This document shows, piece by piece, positions 8,929 to 16,463 of a DNA stretch of 64,000 nt (the first letter of the stretch is position 1; every line of letters starts with the position of its first letter). The stretch is taken from assembly GCF_023954335.1 (NCBI RefSeq), contig NZ_JAMLIE010000003.1, positions 124,001 to 188,000 of the forward strand, written 5' to 3'. Origin of the DNA: Aquamicrobium sp. Lineage in GTDB: Bacteria > Pseudomonadota > Alphaproteobacteria > Rhizobiales > Rhizobiaceae. Both the position numbers and the translations under genes were made by a program. The notes under the pieces are model-generated. The model saw nothing but the letters and a program-made list of their open reading frames with translations. It did not search any database and was not told the origin of the DNA.

Positions 8929-9813
8929 TCAGTAGCCGGCGCGGCCTTCTTCCGGCACGCCGTATCGCTCCTCGAGTTCCCTGATTTCCTGCATGCCCGC
9001 CAGATCGAAAAATTCCTGGAAGGTCGGAACCTCCGAGGCGATCGTCGCGATCTCCCCGCTGGCCCGCAGCCGGGCGGCGACGCTGTCGGCCGCCTTGATC
9101 GCGGCGAGCATCATCCAGTTGGGGTAGATGATGAAATCGAAGCCCATCGCGGCGATCTCGCGCTGCGACAGGAACGGTGTCTTGCCGCTCGCCGCCATGT
9201 TGTAAAGCAGCGGCGCGTCGATGAGCCGGGGTATCTCGGGAAGCTGGGCCGTGGACGGCGCTTCCACGAAGATCATGTCCGCGCCCGCTTCCCGGTAGAG
9301 GACGGCGCGCTCGATGGCCGCGTCGAAGCCTTCGACGGCGATGGCGTCGGTGCGGGCGATGATGACGAAGTCGTCGTCGAGGCGCGCGTCGGTCGCCGCC
9401 TTCAGCTTGGCGACCATGTCCCCCCGGCTGACGAGCTGCTTGCCGGCCAGATGCCCGCAGCGCTTCGGCAGCACCTGGTCCTCGAGGTGGACGCCAGCGA
9501 TGCCGTGGCGTTCGAACTCCTGGATCGTGCGCCGCACGTTGAGCGGGCCGCCATAGCCGTTGTCCGCGTCCGAGATCAGGGGAATGTCGACCGAATTGGC
9601 GATCCGCGAGGCGTTGTCGACCATCTCGCCGAGCGTCAGCAGACCGACGTCCGGGCGGCCGAGGCGCGTGGCCGAGGTGCCCGCCCCGGTCATGTAGAGC
9701 GCGTCATAGCCGTGCCGCGCCACGATCTGGGCGAACAGGGCGTCGCTGACTCCCGGGATGAGGACGCCCTTGTCCTTGCCGATCAGAGTGCGGAGTCTCG
9801 TGGTCTTGCGCAT
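8929..9813 (-). CDS. Isocitrate lyase/PEP mutase superfamily carbon-carbon lyase
   Basis: This 294-residue TIM-barrel enzyme has the metal-binding segment SDADNGYGG, the HLEDQ motif and the active-site loop KRCGH, whose Cys marks lyases of this family rather than mutases or hydrolases. Known relatives cleave 2-methylisocitrate, 2,3-dimethylmalate, oxaloacetate or (R)-2-alkylmalates to pyruvate or succinate plus a second acid. The ATG at 9813 overlaps the LeuD-like stop by one base; a TTG codon just before it is less likely. Directly following a LeuCD-like hydratase, it most plausibly cleaves the hydrated product, as in the dimethylmaleate hydratase plus dimethylmalate lyase pair of nicotinate fermentation. 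Confidence 0.85.
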   Translation of the reverse strand: MRKTTRLRTLIGKDKGVLIPGVSDALFAQIVARHGYDALYMTGAGTSATRLGRPDVGLLTLGEMVDNASRIANSVDIPLISDADNGYGGPLNVRRTIQEFERHGIAGVHLEDQVLPKRCGHLAGKQLVSRGDMVAKLKAATDARLDDDFVIIARTDAIAVEGFDAAIERAVLYREAGADMIFVEAPSTAQLPEIPRLIDAPLLYNMAASGKTPFLSQREIAAMGFDFIIYPNWMMLAAIKAADSVAARLRASGEIATIASEVPTFQEFFDLAGMQEIRELEERYGVPEEGRAGY

Positions 9814-10469
9814 CAAGGCACCTTCCTGTCTTCATGACCTTCGCGCCCGAGATCGACCTCGGGCTTCCTCACCCACGGCACCTGCGCGTGGTAGGCGTCC
9901 TCGAAGGCGCGTATCTGCGGCTCGTATGTCGAGGTGAGGCTGATCTCGTCGAGCCCCTTCAATATGCATTCGCGCCAGAACGGCTCGATCTCGAAGCGAT
10001 GGCGGGCCCCGTCCGGCAGGGTCGCCTCCAGGGCTTCGAGATCGACGGTGATCTCGCCGCCCTTGAGGTGGAGATGCCGGCGCGTCTCGGCCAGTACGCC
10101 ACCGTCGAGGACCACGGGAACGAGCCCGTTCTTCAGGCAGTTGTTGTAGAATATGTCGCCGAAGCTCGGAGCCAGTATGGCGACGATGCCGTAATCCTGA
10201 TGGGCGTAGACGGCCCCCTCGCGCGACGAGCCGCACCCGTAATTGGCGTCGACGACGAGGATGCGGCCGTCCCGGAAGGCCGGCATGTTGAGCACGAAAT
10301 CCGGCCGCGGCGCGCCCTCGCCGTCGAAGCGCAGATCGTGAAACAGGAACCCGCCATAGCCGGCGGCGCGGCTCGCCTTGAGGAAGCGCGCCGGGATGAT
10401 CTGGTCGGTGTTGACGTTGATCCCGTCGATCGGCACGGCGATCGAGGTCGCGCGGGTGAACGCCTTCAT
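9813..10469 (-). CDS. Aconitase-family hydro-lyase, small (LeuD-like swivel) subunit
   Basis: This 218-residue subunit has the hallmarks NVNTDQIIPARFLK near the N-terminus and GCGSSREGA. It forms the substrate-closing swivel domain of a two-subunit hydratase with the gene before it, overlapping it by 4 bp. After GSSRE the sequence is GAVYA, whereas isopropylmalate isomerases usually have HAPWA. This hints at a different substrate from 3-isopropylmalate. Leucine biosynthesis is unlikely, given the catabolic neighbours and no leuA or leuB. Maleate, citraconate or dialkylmaleate hydratase fits better, by inference. Confidence 0.82.
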   Translation of the reverse strand: MKAFTRATSIAVPIDGINVNTDQIIPARFLKASRAAGYGGFLFHDLRFDGEGAPRPDFVLNMPAFRDGRILVVDANYGCGSSREGAVYAHQDYGIVAILAPSFGDIFYNNCLKNGLVPVVLDGGVLAETRRHLHLKGGEITVDLEALEATLPDGARHRFEIEPFWRECILKGLDEISLTSTYEPQIRAFEDAYHAQVPWVRKPEVDLGREGHEDRKVP

Positions 10470-11908
10470 GCCACCCTCCTCGCGCCGATCTCGCGGCGCA
10501 CGTCGACCAGCGCGCCGTTGACGGCGGCGGCGGCGGCCATCAGCGGGCTGACGAGATGCGTGCGTACCTTCGGCCCCTGCCTGCCGACGAAGTTGCGGTT
10601 CGACGTCGAGACGCATCGCTCGCCCGGCGCGCCGAGGTCGCCATTCATCGCCGAGCACATCGAGCATCCCGAATCGCGCCACTCGAAGCCGGCATTCCTG
10701 AAGATCGTATCGAGGCCCGCGGCCTCCGCCTGGTGCTTCACCGCGGTCGACCCCGGCACGACGATGCCCGGGACCCTGATCTTGCGCCCGTCGAGATAGC
10801 GCGCGGCCACCCGCAGGTCCTCGATCCGGCCATTGGTGCACGATCCGATGAAGACGCGATCGACGGGCAGGCCGTCCAGCCGCTGGCCGGGCGCGAGCCC
10901 CATATAGTCGAGCGCCATCTCCATGTTGCGGCGGCGGTCCGCGCCGGCTTCGGCCTGCGGGTCCGGCACGGCGCCGGTGATCGGCAGCACGTCCTCGGGG
11001 CTGGTGCCCCAGGTCACCATCGGCGCGAGCTTGGCGGCGTCGAGATGCACCTCGGCGTCGAACGGCGCCCCGTCATCGCTGGCCAGCGCGCGCCACTGGC
11101 GCAGCGCCTCGTCCCACTGGTGCCCGGCGGGCGCGAAGGGGCGGCCGTGGACGTAGTCGAACACCGTGTCGTCCGGCGCGATCATGCCGCTGCGGGCGGC
11201 CGCCTCGATCGACATGTTGCAGATGGTGAGCCGGCCCTCGATCGACAGCGCGCGGATCGCCGAGCCGGCATATTCGATCGCATGGCCCGTGGCCCCGCCC
11301 GCCCCGATCTTGCCGATGATCGCGAGGATGATGTCCTTGGCATGGACGCCCTCGCCGAGCGCGCCGTCGACCGTGATGCGCATCACCTTGGGCAGGCTCT
11401 GCCACAAGGTCTGGGTCGCCAGCACGTGCAGGCTCTCGGACTGCCCGATGCCGAAGGCGAGCGCGCCCAGCGCACCTTGCGTCGAGGTGTGGCTGTCGCT
11501 GCACACGATCGTCAGCCCCGGCAACGTGATGCCGAGTTCGGGCCCGATGACGTGGACGATGCCCTGGCGCGCATGGCCAAGGCCGAAATGGCGGACGCCG
11601 CCGCGTCGCATGTTGTCGTCGAACAGGTCGAGCATGCCGGCGATCTCGGGCGTCGCGGCGTCTTCCTTGCGGCGCCCGGTCGTCGGCGCGTAGTGATCGG
11701 CCGCCCCGAAGACCTGGTCGGGCGAGCGTATCGCCAGCCCGCGCCGCGCCATCTCGCCGAAGGCGTGGAACGAGCCTTCATGGACCATGTTGCGGTCGAT
11801 ATAGAGCAGCGACGGGCCGCTTTCGCGCGGCACCACCACATGGCTGTCCCAAATCTTCCGGAACATCGAACGGGGCGCGCCCCGTCCTGCCCCTGCGAGC
11901 ATACGCAT
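10466..11908 (-). CDS. Aconitase-family hydro-lyase, large [4Fe-4S] (LeuC-like) subunit
   Basis: This 480-residue subunit (other starts give a little less) holds the Fe-S active site. The motifs are CSDSHTSTQGALGALAFGIG, GSCTNGR with the first ligand Cys, and SGCSMCSAMNGD with the other two Cys ligands. The core starts at KIWDSHVV, as in LeuC. I list the ATG at 11908; ATG codons at 11902 and just before FRKIWDSH are alternatives, as no clear ribosome site favours the first. It adds or removes water across a C=C bond of a dicarboxylate with the small subunit that follows. The operon suggests a maleate-type substrate. Confidence 0.82.
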   Translation of the reverse strand: MRMLAGAGRGAPRSMFRKIWDSHVVVPRESGPSLLYIDRNMVHEGSFHAFGEMARRGLAIRSPDQVFGAADHYAPTTGRRKEDAATPEIAGMLDLFDDNMRRGGVRHFGLGHARQGIVHVIGPELGITLPGLTIVCSDSHTSTQGALGALAFGIGQSESLHVLATQTLWQSLPKVMRITVDGALGEGVHAKDIILAIIGKIGAGGATGHAIEYAGSAIRALSIEGRLTICNMSIEAAARSGMIAPDDTVFDYVHGRPFAPAGHQWDEALRQWRALASDDGAPFDAEVHLDAAKLAPMVTWGTSPEDVLPITGAVPDPQAEAGADRRRNMEMALDYMGLAPGQRLDGLPVDRVFIGSCTNGRIEDLRVAARYLDGRKIRVPGIVVPGSTAVKHQAEAAGLDTIFRNAGFEWRDSGCSMCSAMNGDLGAPGERCVSTSNRNFVGRQGPKVRTHLVSPLMAAAAAVNGALVDVRREIGARRVA

Positions 11909-11937
11909 CGTGTCAGACCAGTCGTTACGGTTTCGGG

Positions 11938-12861
11938 CTACGGCTGCCTGCGCACCAGATCGGCGATCTCGGCGCCAGTCGCGACCCACAAGCCCTCATG
12001 CGAGAGAATGTATTCGAGGAGTTCCCGCACATAGCCGAGGCGATAGGGCACGCCCATCACCCAGGCATGGAGCGGTATGCTCATCACCCGGCCACCCCGC
12101 TCCGCCGCCTCGCGATAGAGGCAGTCGAAACGGTCCTTCGACTGGACAAGCCAGTCGGCGTCGGTGTGATGGTAGTCGTGCAGGCAGACGCGATCGTCTG
12201 TCTCGTAGGCATAGGGCATCGCCAGCAGATCGCCGTCCTTCGTCTTCATCTCGAAGGGCATGTCGTCATTGGCCCAGTCGCAGCAATAGGCGATGTCGTT
12301 GCGCACGAGGATCTCGGGCGTGAGATAGGACTGCGCGCGCCCCGGCGACAGCCAGCCCCGCACCTCCTGGCCCGACACCGAGCGCAGCAGCCCGAGCGCC
12401 CGCTCGACCAGCGCGGCCTCGTCGGCCTCGCTCAGCCCGCCGTGATGGACATGGCCCATGTCGAGGCCGTGGCCGGCGATCTCGAAGCCGGCATCCACCA
12501 GATGGCGCACGACATAGGGGTAGCGCTCGGCGATGGCGCCGTTGAGAAAGGCGGAGCCCTTCACGCTGAGCTCCCGAAGCAGCTCGACGATGCGGAAGAT
12601 GCCGACGCGGTTGCCGTAGTCGCGGTTGGTGTAGTGGCGGAAATCCGGATACGGCATGCTCAGCCCGCCGGGGGCGACGAACGGCTTGGCCGGCGAGTTC
12701 AGCGGAAACCACTCGAGAAGCGGCGTCACCCACAGCGCCACCCGCGCATTGCCGGGAAGCGCGACGGGGCCGCGCTCGAACAGGTTCGACCACGCATAGC
12801 GCTCATGGTCCATGCCGTAGCCGCGCTTCGGATACACGAAATAATCGTCGGAGACCGGCAT
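11938..12861 (-). CDS. Polysaccharide-deacetylase-fold hydrolase, PuuE/cyclic imidase-like (copy 2)
   Basis: This 307-residue cytosolic protein has no signal peptide, so it is not a cell-wall deacetylase. The NodB-type barrel is visible: YRD-type segment NRDYGNRVGIFRIVELL, GHGLDMGHVHHGG, GWLSPGRAQSYLTPEIL and RVMSIPLHAWVMG. Family members with this layout include PuuE allantoinase and cyclic imide hydrolase, which open ring amides or imides. The start overlaps the stop of its paralogue by one base. Ring opening would give the half-amide that the first gene of the operon could hydrolyse. The substrate is inferred from context. Confidence 0.82.
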   Translation of the reverse strand: MPVSDDYFVYPKRGYGMDHERYAWSNLFERGPVALPGNARVALWVTPLLEWFPLNSPAKPFVAPGGLSMPYPDFRHYTNRDYGNRVGIFRIVELLRELSVKGSAFLNGAIAERYPYVVRHLVDAGFEIAGHGLDMGHVHHGGLSEADEAALVERALGLLRSVSGQEVRGWLSPGRAQSYLTPEILVRNDIAYCCDWANDDMPFEMKTKDGDLLAMPYAYETDDRVCLHDYHHTDADWLVQSKDRFDCLYREAAERGGRVMSIPLHAWVMGVPYRLGYVRELLEYILSHEGLWVATGAEIADLVRRQP

Positions 12862-13790
12862 CAGGCGCCCCTCCCCTCGGCGGCGAAATCGCGGATCGCG
12901 GCGCTCATCGTCTCGTAGTGGTGCTCGAAATAATATTCGGCGATCTCGCGTCCGGTCGCGAGCCAGACCTTGTCGTGGCCGGCGATGTGCCGCAGCGCCT
13001 CCTCGAAGGAATCGATCCTGTGCGGCTGCCCGACGAGGAACGGGTGGAGGGGAATGCACATCACCGTGCCGCTGCGCTCGCCGTCGCGATAGAGCTGGTC
13101 GAACTGGCGCTTGATCATCTCGCCATAGTGCCGCGGCGGGTAGAGGCTGCCGTTGTAGACGATGATGTCGTTCATCTCGAGCGAATAGGGCATGCTCAGC
13201 AGCCGGCCCTTGCGCACGTTCACCGGCATCGGCTGGTCGTCGTGGAAGTGATCGCAGGTGTAGAGAAGGCCGTATTCGGCCAGCAGGTCGGTGGTCCAGA
13301 TGTTGCTCGACAGCGCCGGCGCCAGCCAGCCGGCCAGCTTCTGGCCGGTGTGCTTCCTGATCGTCTCGATCGAGTCCTCGATCAGCTTGCGCTCCTGCTC
13401 CTCGGTCAGCTCGTAGCAGTAGCGCGTGTTGTAGACGCCGTGCGAATAGAACTCCCAGTTGCGCCGGGCCGCCTCCTCGATGATCTCGGGGTGGTGGTCG
13501 GCCAGCGCCACGTTGAGCGAGACCGAGCCGCGGAAGCCGGTGCGGTCCATCGCGTCCATCATGCGCTGCATGCCGACGCGGTTGCCGTAGTCGCGATAGG
13601 AATAGGCCAGCACGTCGGGCAGCGGCCGCGCCCATGGCTTGCGCTTCGGGTTCTCCGGCGGCTCGAACTCGTAGAACTCGATGTTCGGCGCGATCCACAC
13701 GGCGATCCGCGCATCGTTGGGCCAGCGGATCGCCGGCCGCCTGTCGAACGGCAGATAGTCGTAGAGTCCGGGATCGGAAAGCTGCTCCAC
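12861..13790 (-). CDS. Polysaccharide-deacetylase-fold hydrolase, PuuE/cyclic imidase-like (copy 1)
   Basis: This 309-residue protein is a paralogue of the gene downstream and shares YRDYGNRVGM, GWLAPALSSN, the small acidic segment DDQPMPV and CIPLHPFLVG. It has no signal peptide. The start is uncertain. GTG at 13790 and TTG at 13799 are both possible, with GAGG from the end of the amidase gene as ribosome site; I chose GTG because it avoids overlapping the upstream stop. The tandem pair could act on two ring substrates or form a heteromer. Allantoinase-like ring opening is the family function. Confidence 0.8.
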   Translation of the reverse strand: MEQLSDPGLYDYLPFDRRPAIRWPNDARIAVWIAPNIEFYEFEPPENPKRKPWARPLPDVLAYSYRDYGNRVGMQRMMDAMDRTGFRGSVSLNVALADHHPEIIEEAARRNWEFYSHGVYNTRYCYELTEEQERKLIEDSIETIRKHTGQKLAGWLAPALSSNIWTTDLLAEYGLLYTCDHFHDDQPMPVNVRKGRLLSMPYSLEMNDIIVYNGSLYPPRHYGEMIKRQFDQLYRDGERSGTVMCIPLHPFLVGQPHRIDSFEEALRHIAGHDKVWLATGREIAEYYFEHHYETMSAAIRDFAAEGRGA

Positions 13791-13795
13791 GGGGA

Positions 13796-14470
13796 TCAAG
13801 CCTCGTTCCTGAAGTTGCGGTAGTAGTCGATGACCTCGGCGACCGGCAGGACATCGCCATACTTGAGCGCGATGTCGTAGAGATTGGCGAAATGCGGGCT
13901 CTCGTGCTTGTCGGCCACGCATTCCTCCGGAACGATCACCCGGTAGCCGCGGGAAAGGGCGTCGACCACGGTCGCGCGCACGCAGCCGGAGGTCGAGCCG
14001 CCGGTGACGACGACGGTGTCGCAGCGGTGCCAGACCATCAGCGATTGCAGGTGGGTGTCGTGGAAGGCCGAGGCCATGCGCTTGTTGTAGACGATGTCGC
14101 GCACCCGGTCGATCTTCAGGCGGTCGTCGAACTCAGCGCGGACGGAGCCGACCTTGATGTTCTGCAGCGAGTCGGGCGTGTCGGTGCGCGTGCCCCACAC
14201 GCCGCAATCCTCGCCGGATTCCATGTAGGCGACATAGGTCCACGCGACCGGAAGGCCATGGCCGCGGGCGAGATCGGCGAGCTGGTTCACATACTCGATC
14301 TGCCGCGGATCGGTCTCGTAGGCCGTCTTGAACTGCGCCGTGTCCGTGTAGGACTTCTGGAGGTCGATATTGACCAGCATCGGCTTGCGGCCGAAGCCGT
14401 AGCGCTTGCGGGTCGGGTTGGCCCGAACTTCCATGAACAGTTCGCGAGCGGTTTTGTTCGACGTTTCCAC
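13796..14470 (-). CDS. Isochorismatase-family cysteine amidohydrolase, first gene of the catabolic operon
   Basis: This 224-residue protein has the catalytic triad of the family: Asp36 (VNIDLQKSY), Lys130 (VYNKRMASAF) and Cys163 (TSGCVRATVVDA). Enzymes with this triad hydrolyse amides such as N-carbamoylsarcosine, nicotinamide and maleamate. It starts with GTG behind an excellent AGGAGG site. It opens the 13-gene minus-strand operon and diverges from a GntR regulator 244 bp away. Next to ring-opening hydrolases, it is a natural half-amidase that releases ammonia, comparable to maleamate amidase in nicotinate catabolism. The substrate is inference. Confidence 0.85.
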   Translation of the reverse strand: METSNKTARELFMEVRANPTRKRYGFGRKPMLVNIDLQKSYTDTAQFKTAYETDPRQIEYVNQLADLARGHGLPVAWTYVAYMESGEDCGVWGTRTDTPDSLQNIKVGSVRAEFDDRLKIDRVRDIVYNKRMASAFHDTHLQSLMVWHRCDTVVVTGGSTSGCVRATVVDALSRGYRVIVPEECVADKHESPHFANLYDIALKYGDVLPVAEVIDYYRNFRNEA

Positions 14471-14540
14471 GAATCCTCCTGCACAGTCGCCAAGCCGGGC
14501 CAGGAACCGCAGACCGACGCCTTCGGTGAGCCCATGCAGA

Positions 14541-14569
14541 AAGTTATCAAAAATGACCTATTGATGCAA
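14541..14569 (-). promoter_or_regulatory. Candidate sigma-70 promoter of the 13-gene operon
   Basis: Read on the minus strand, TTGCAT (14569-14564) is followed after exactly 17 bases by TAACTT (14546-14541), in a locally AT-rich patch about 70 bp upstream of the first start codon. The -10 match is only moderate. Confidence 0.4.
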
Positions 14570-14624
14570 CATTAAAATCTTCGTTGCCAACCACGATCCG
14601 GCTACTAAACTCGCACCATCAGCT

Positions 14625-14656
14625 CCGGACATGATTCTCAAGGGCGTCATGTCCGG
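14625..14656. promoter_or_regulatory. Perfect 10-bp inverted repeat, candidate GntR operator
   Basis: The arms ccggacatga (14625-14634) and tcatgtccgg (14647-14656) are exact reverse complements separated by 12 bases. The repeat lies in the divergent region, 58 bp before the GntR start. The spacer is longer than in typical GntR sites, so it could be two half-sites or a small hairpin in the regulator's leader. Confidence 0.5.
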
Positions 14657-14714
14657 CAGAGCGCGACCTTCACAAACCCGCGCCTGATCCAGCGTGCGCG
14701 AGAGGCAGTCCGCA

Positions 14715-15485
14715 ATGACAGAGCGAAACACCCCCACAGACGGTTCCTTCGTCGGCTCGAAATCGCCGGTGCCTCTCTACCATCGGCTCTATGTGATCCT
14801 GCGCGACAAGCTGACGAGCGGCGCCTACAGCGCGGGCGACCTGCTGCCGCCCGAGGTCGATCTCGTCAAATCCTACGGCGTCAGCCGCGTCACCGTGAAG
14901 CGCGCGCTCGACGAGCTCGCGGCCGAAGGGCTGGTCGAGCGCTCGCGCGGGCGCGGCACGGTCGCCACCGGCAAGACCTTCGGCATGATCGGCGGCACGC
15001 CGCTGACGGCCGGCGTCGACACGCTGCTCTCGAACCTCGAGACCATCGGCTCGAAGACCGACGTCCAAGTGGTCGACTTCCAGTATGTGCGCCCTCCGTC
15101 CCACATAGCCGACACGCTGAAGGTGCCGCACGACCAGGAGCTGCAGAAGGCGGTGCGGCTGCGCATCCACGACGGCCGGCCGCTGGCCCTTTCCACCTCC
15201 TACATCATCCCGGATATCGCCAGATCGATCACCCGGGAGGATTTCGAGAAGCGCTCCCTGATCCAGATCATCAAGGAATCGGGCGTCGAGATATCGCTGG
15301 TGGAGCAGAGCATCTCCGCCACGCTCGCGGACAACATCATATCCTCGCTCCTCCTCATCCCGAGCGGCAGCGCCCTGATACGCATCCGGCGGACCTTCTT
15401 CATCGAAAAGGACACGCCGATCGATCACGTCGAGATCCTCTATCCCTCCGAACGCTTCGAGTACCGCATGACGCTGTCGCGCTAG
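14715..15485 (+). CDS. GntR-family (HutC/UTRA type) transcriptional regulator
   Basis: This 256-residue regulator has an N-terminal winged helix (PLYHRLYVILRDKL, LLPPEVDLVKSYGVSRVTVKRAL, GLVERSRGRGT) and a C-terminal UTRA effector domain (TSYIIPDIA, LLIPSGSALIRIRRTFF). The ATG at 14715 follows GAGAGG at good spacing; a GTG at 14694 is possible. It is divergent from the 13-gene operon and presumably represses it until a pathway substrate or intermediate binds the UTRA domain. The palindrome at 14625 is the best operator candidate. Confidence 0.9.
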   Translation: MTERNTPTDGSFVGSKSPVPLYHRLYVILRDKLTSGAYSAGDLLPPEVDLVKSYGVSRVTVKRALDELAAEGLVERSRGRGTVATGKTFGMIGGTPLTAGVDTLLSNLETIGSKTDVQVVDFQYVRPPSHIADTLKVPHDQELQKAVRLRIHDGRPLALSTSYIIPDIARSITREDFEKRSLIQIIKESGVEISLVEQSISATLADNIISSLLLIPSGSALIRIRRTFFIEKDTPIDHVEILYPSERFEYRMTLSR

Positions 15486-15541
15486 GCGCGCGTCGAGAGC
15501 GCAGGCTTTCCCGCATCGCGGCGCCGTTGTAGGAATGGGCG

Positions 15542-15985
15542 ATGAGCGACACGTCCCAGCCCTGCCTGTTCTGCCGCATCGCCGCGAGGCAGATACCCGC
15601 GCATATCGTCTGCGAGACCGACCACGTCATCGCCTTCCTCGACATCGCGCCGATCCGCCCCGGGCATACGCAGGTGATCCCGAAGGAGCATCATCCCTGT
15701 TTCGATGCCTTGCCGGCCGGGCTTCTGGCCGAGGTCGCGGCGACGGGCCAGCGGGTGGCGCGGGCGCTCAAGGCGATCTACGGCGTCGAGCGCGTCGGCT
15801 TCGCCTTTACCGGCACGGACGTGGCCCACGCCCATGCCCATGTGGTGCCGCTGGTGGCGGCCGACGACCTGACCTCGCGACGCTACATCGTCGAGGAGGC
15901 GGTCACCTACCGCAACCCGCCCTGCCCGCCCGGCGACGTCATGGCGCAGACCGCGCTCCGCATCCGCGAAAAACTGCAAGGCTGA
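15542..15985 (+). CDS. HIT-family (histidine triad) nucleotide hydrolase
   Basis: This 147-residue protein has CLFC near the N-terminus, the loop RPGHTQVIPKEH and the catalytic triad HAHAH at 96-100 followed by VVPL. Members hydrolyse AMP-linked phosphoramidates or dinucleoside polyphosphates through the middle or last His. The ATG has AGGA about eight bases upstream. It sits 56 bp after the GntR gene and could be cotranscribed, though it is a common housekeeping family. Confidence 0.88.
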   Translation: MSDTSQPCLFCRIAARQIPAHIVCETDHVIAFLDIAPIRPGHTQVIPKEHHPCFDALPAGLLAEVAATGQRVARALKAIYGVERVGFAFTGTDVAHAHAHVVPLVAADDLTSRRYIVEEAVTYRNPPCPPGDVMAQTALRIREKLQG

Positions 15986-16057
15986 GCCCGACCCAACGCA
16001 ACCAATCGCCTCCTCGAACGTTACACTCGGTTCCACTGTATCTCTGGGAGGAGTGCG

Positions 16058-16351
16058 ATGACGAAATTGCGTTTGCCGGTCACGGTGTTCACATGCGCCC
16101 GCGACCCCCGGGATCTGTTCACCGTGGAGGATCTGCTCGAGTTTCTCGACGAATGGCCGCCGGCGCGGCGCGGCCCGCTGCGCGAGGAAGTGCGCCGGCT
16201 GTGCCTCGCCGTCTATGCCGGCGAGGCGACGGTCGAGGAGGCGCGCGCCGCCTTCGTCGCCTTCGCCCGGCTGATGAACGTGCTGGAGCCGACCTTCGAC
16301 GCGGTTCCCGGCTACGACATGCCGAAAGGGCGCGAGGTCGCCTCGAACTGA
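16058..16351 (+). CDS. DUF982-family small protein
   Basis: This 97-residue protein follows the DUF982 pattern: a beta start (LPVTVFT), a VEDLLEFLDEWP helix with a conserved Trp-Pro, then a helix ending in EEARAAFVAFARLMNVL. DUF982 is a small family found mainly in Rhizobiales, with no established function. It has a strong GGGAGGAG ribosome site and is followed by a strong terminator. Confidence 0.75.
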   Translation: MTKLRLPVTVFTCARDPRDLFTVEDLLEFLDEWPPARRGPLREEVRRLCLAVYAGEATVEEARAAFVAFARLMNVLEPTFDAVPGYDMPKGREVASN

Positions 16352-16410
16352 GTTTTCTTTCGCATGCCGCGCCGGACGTGCGGCCCGCGACTTTGACGAT
16401 CCAGCCAAAG

Positions 16411-16446
16411 GAAAGGCCGCCCCGGATGAAGCCGGGGCGGCCTTTC
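16411..16446. terminator. Strong intrinsic terminator between convergent genes
   Basis: A perfect 15-bp stem (16411-16425 with 16432-16446) closes a 6-base loop, and GATTTT follows on the plus strand. It lies between the DUF982 gene and the convergent membrane-protein gene that stops at 16464, so it may serve both. The T-run is better for plus-strand transcripts. Confidence 0.85.
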
Positions 16447-16463
16447 GATTTTAGGGACCGCTG

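Noticed and set aside
9813..11908. Leucine biosynthesis leuCD
   Set aside because: The family match is real, but the genes are embedded in a catabolic operon with importer and lyase, there is no leuA/leuB, and the small-subunit motif differs.
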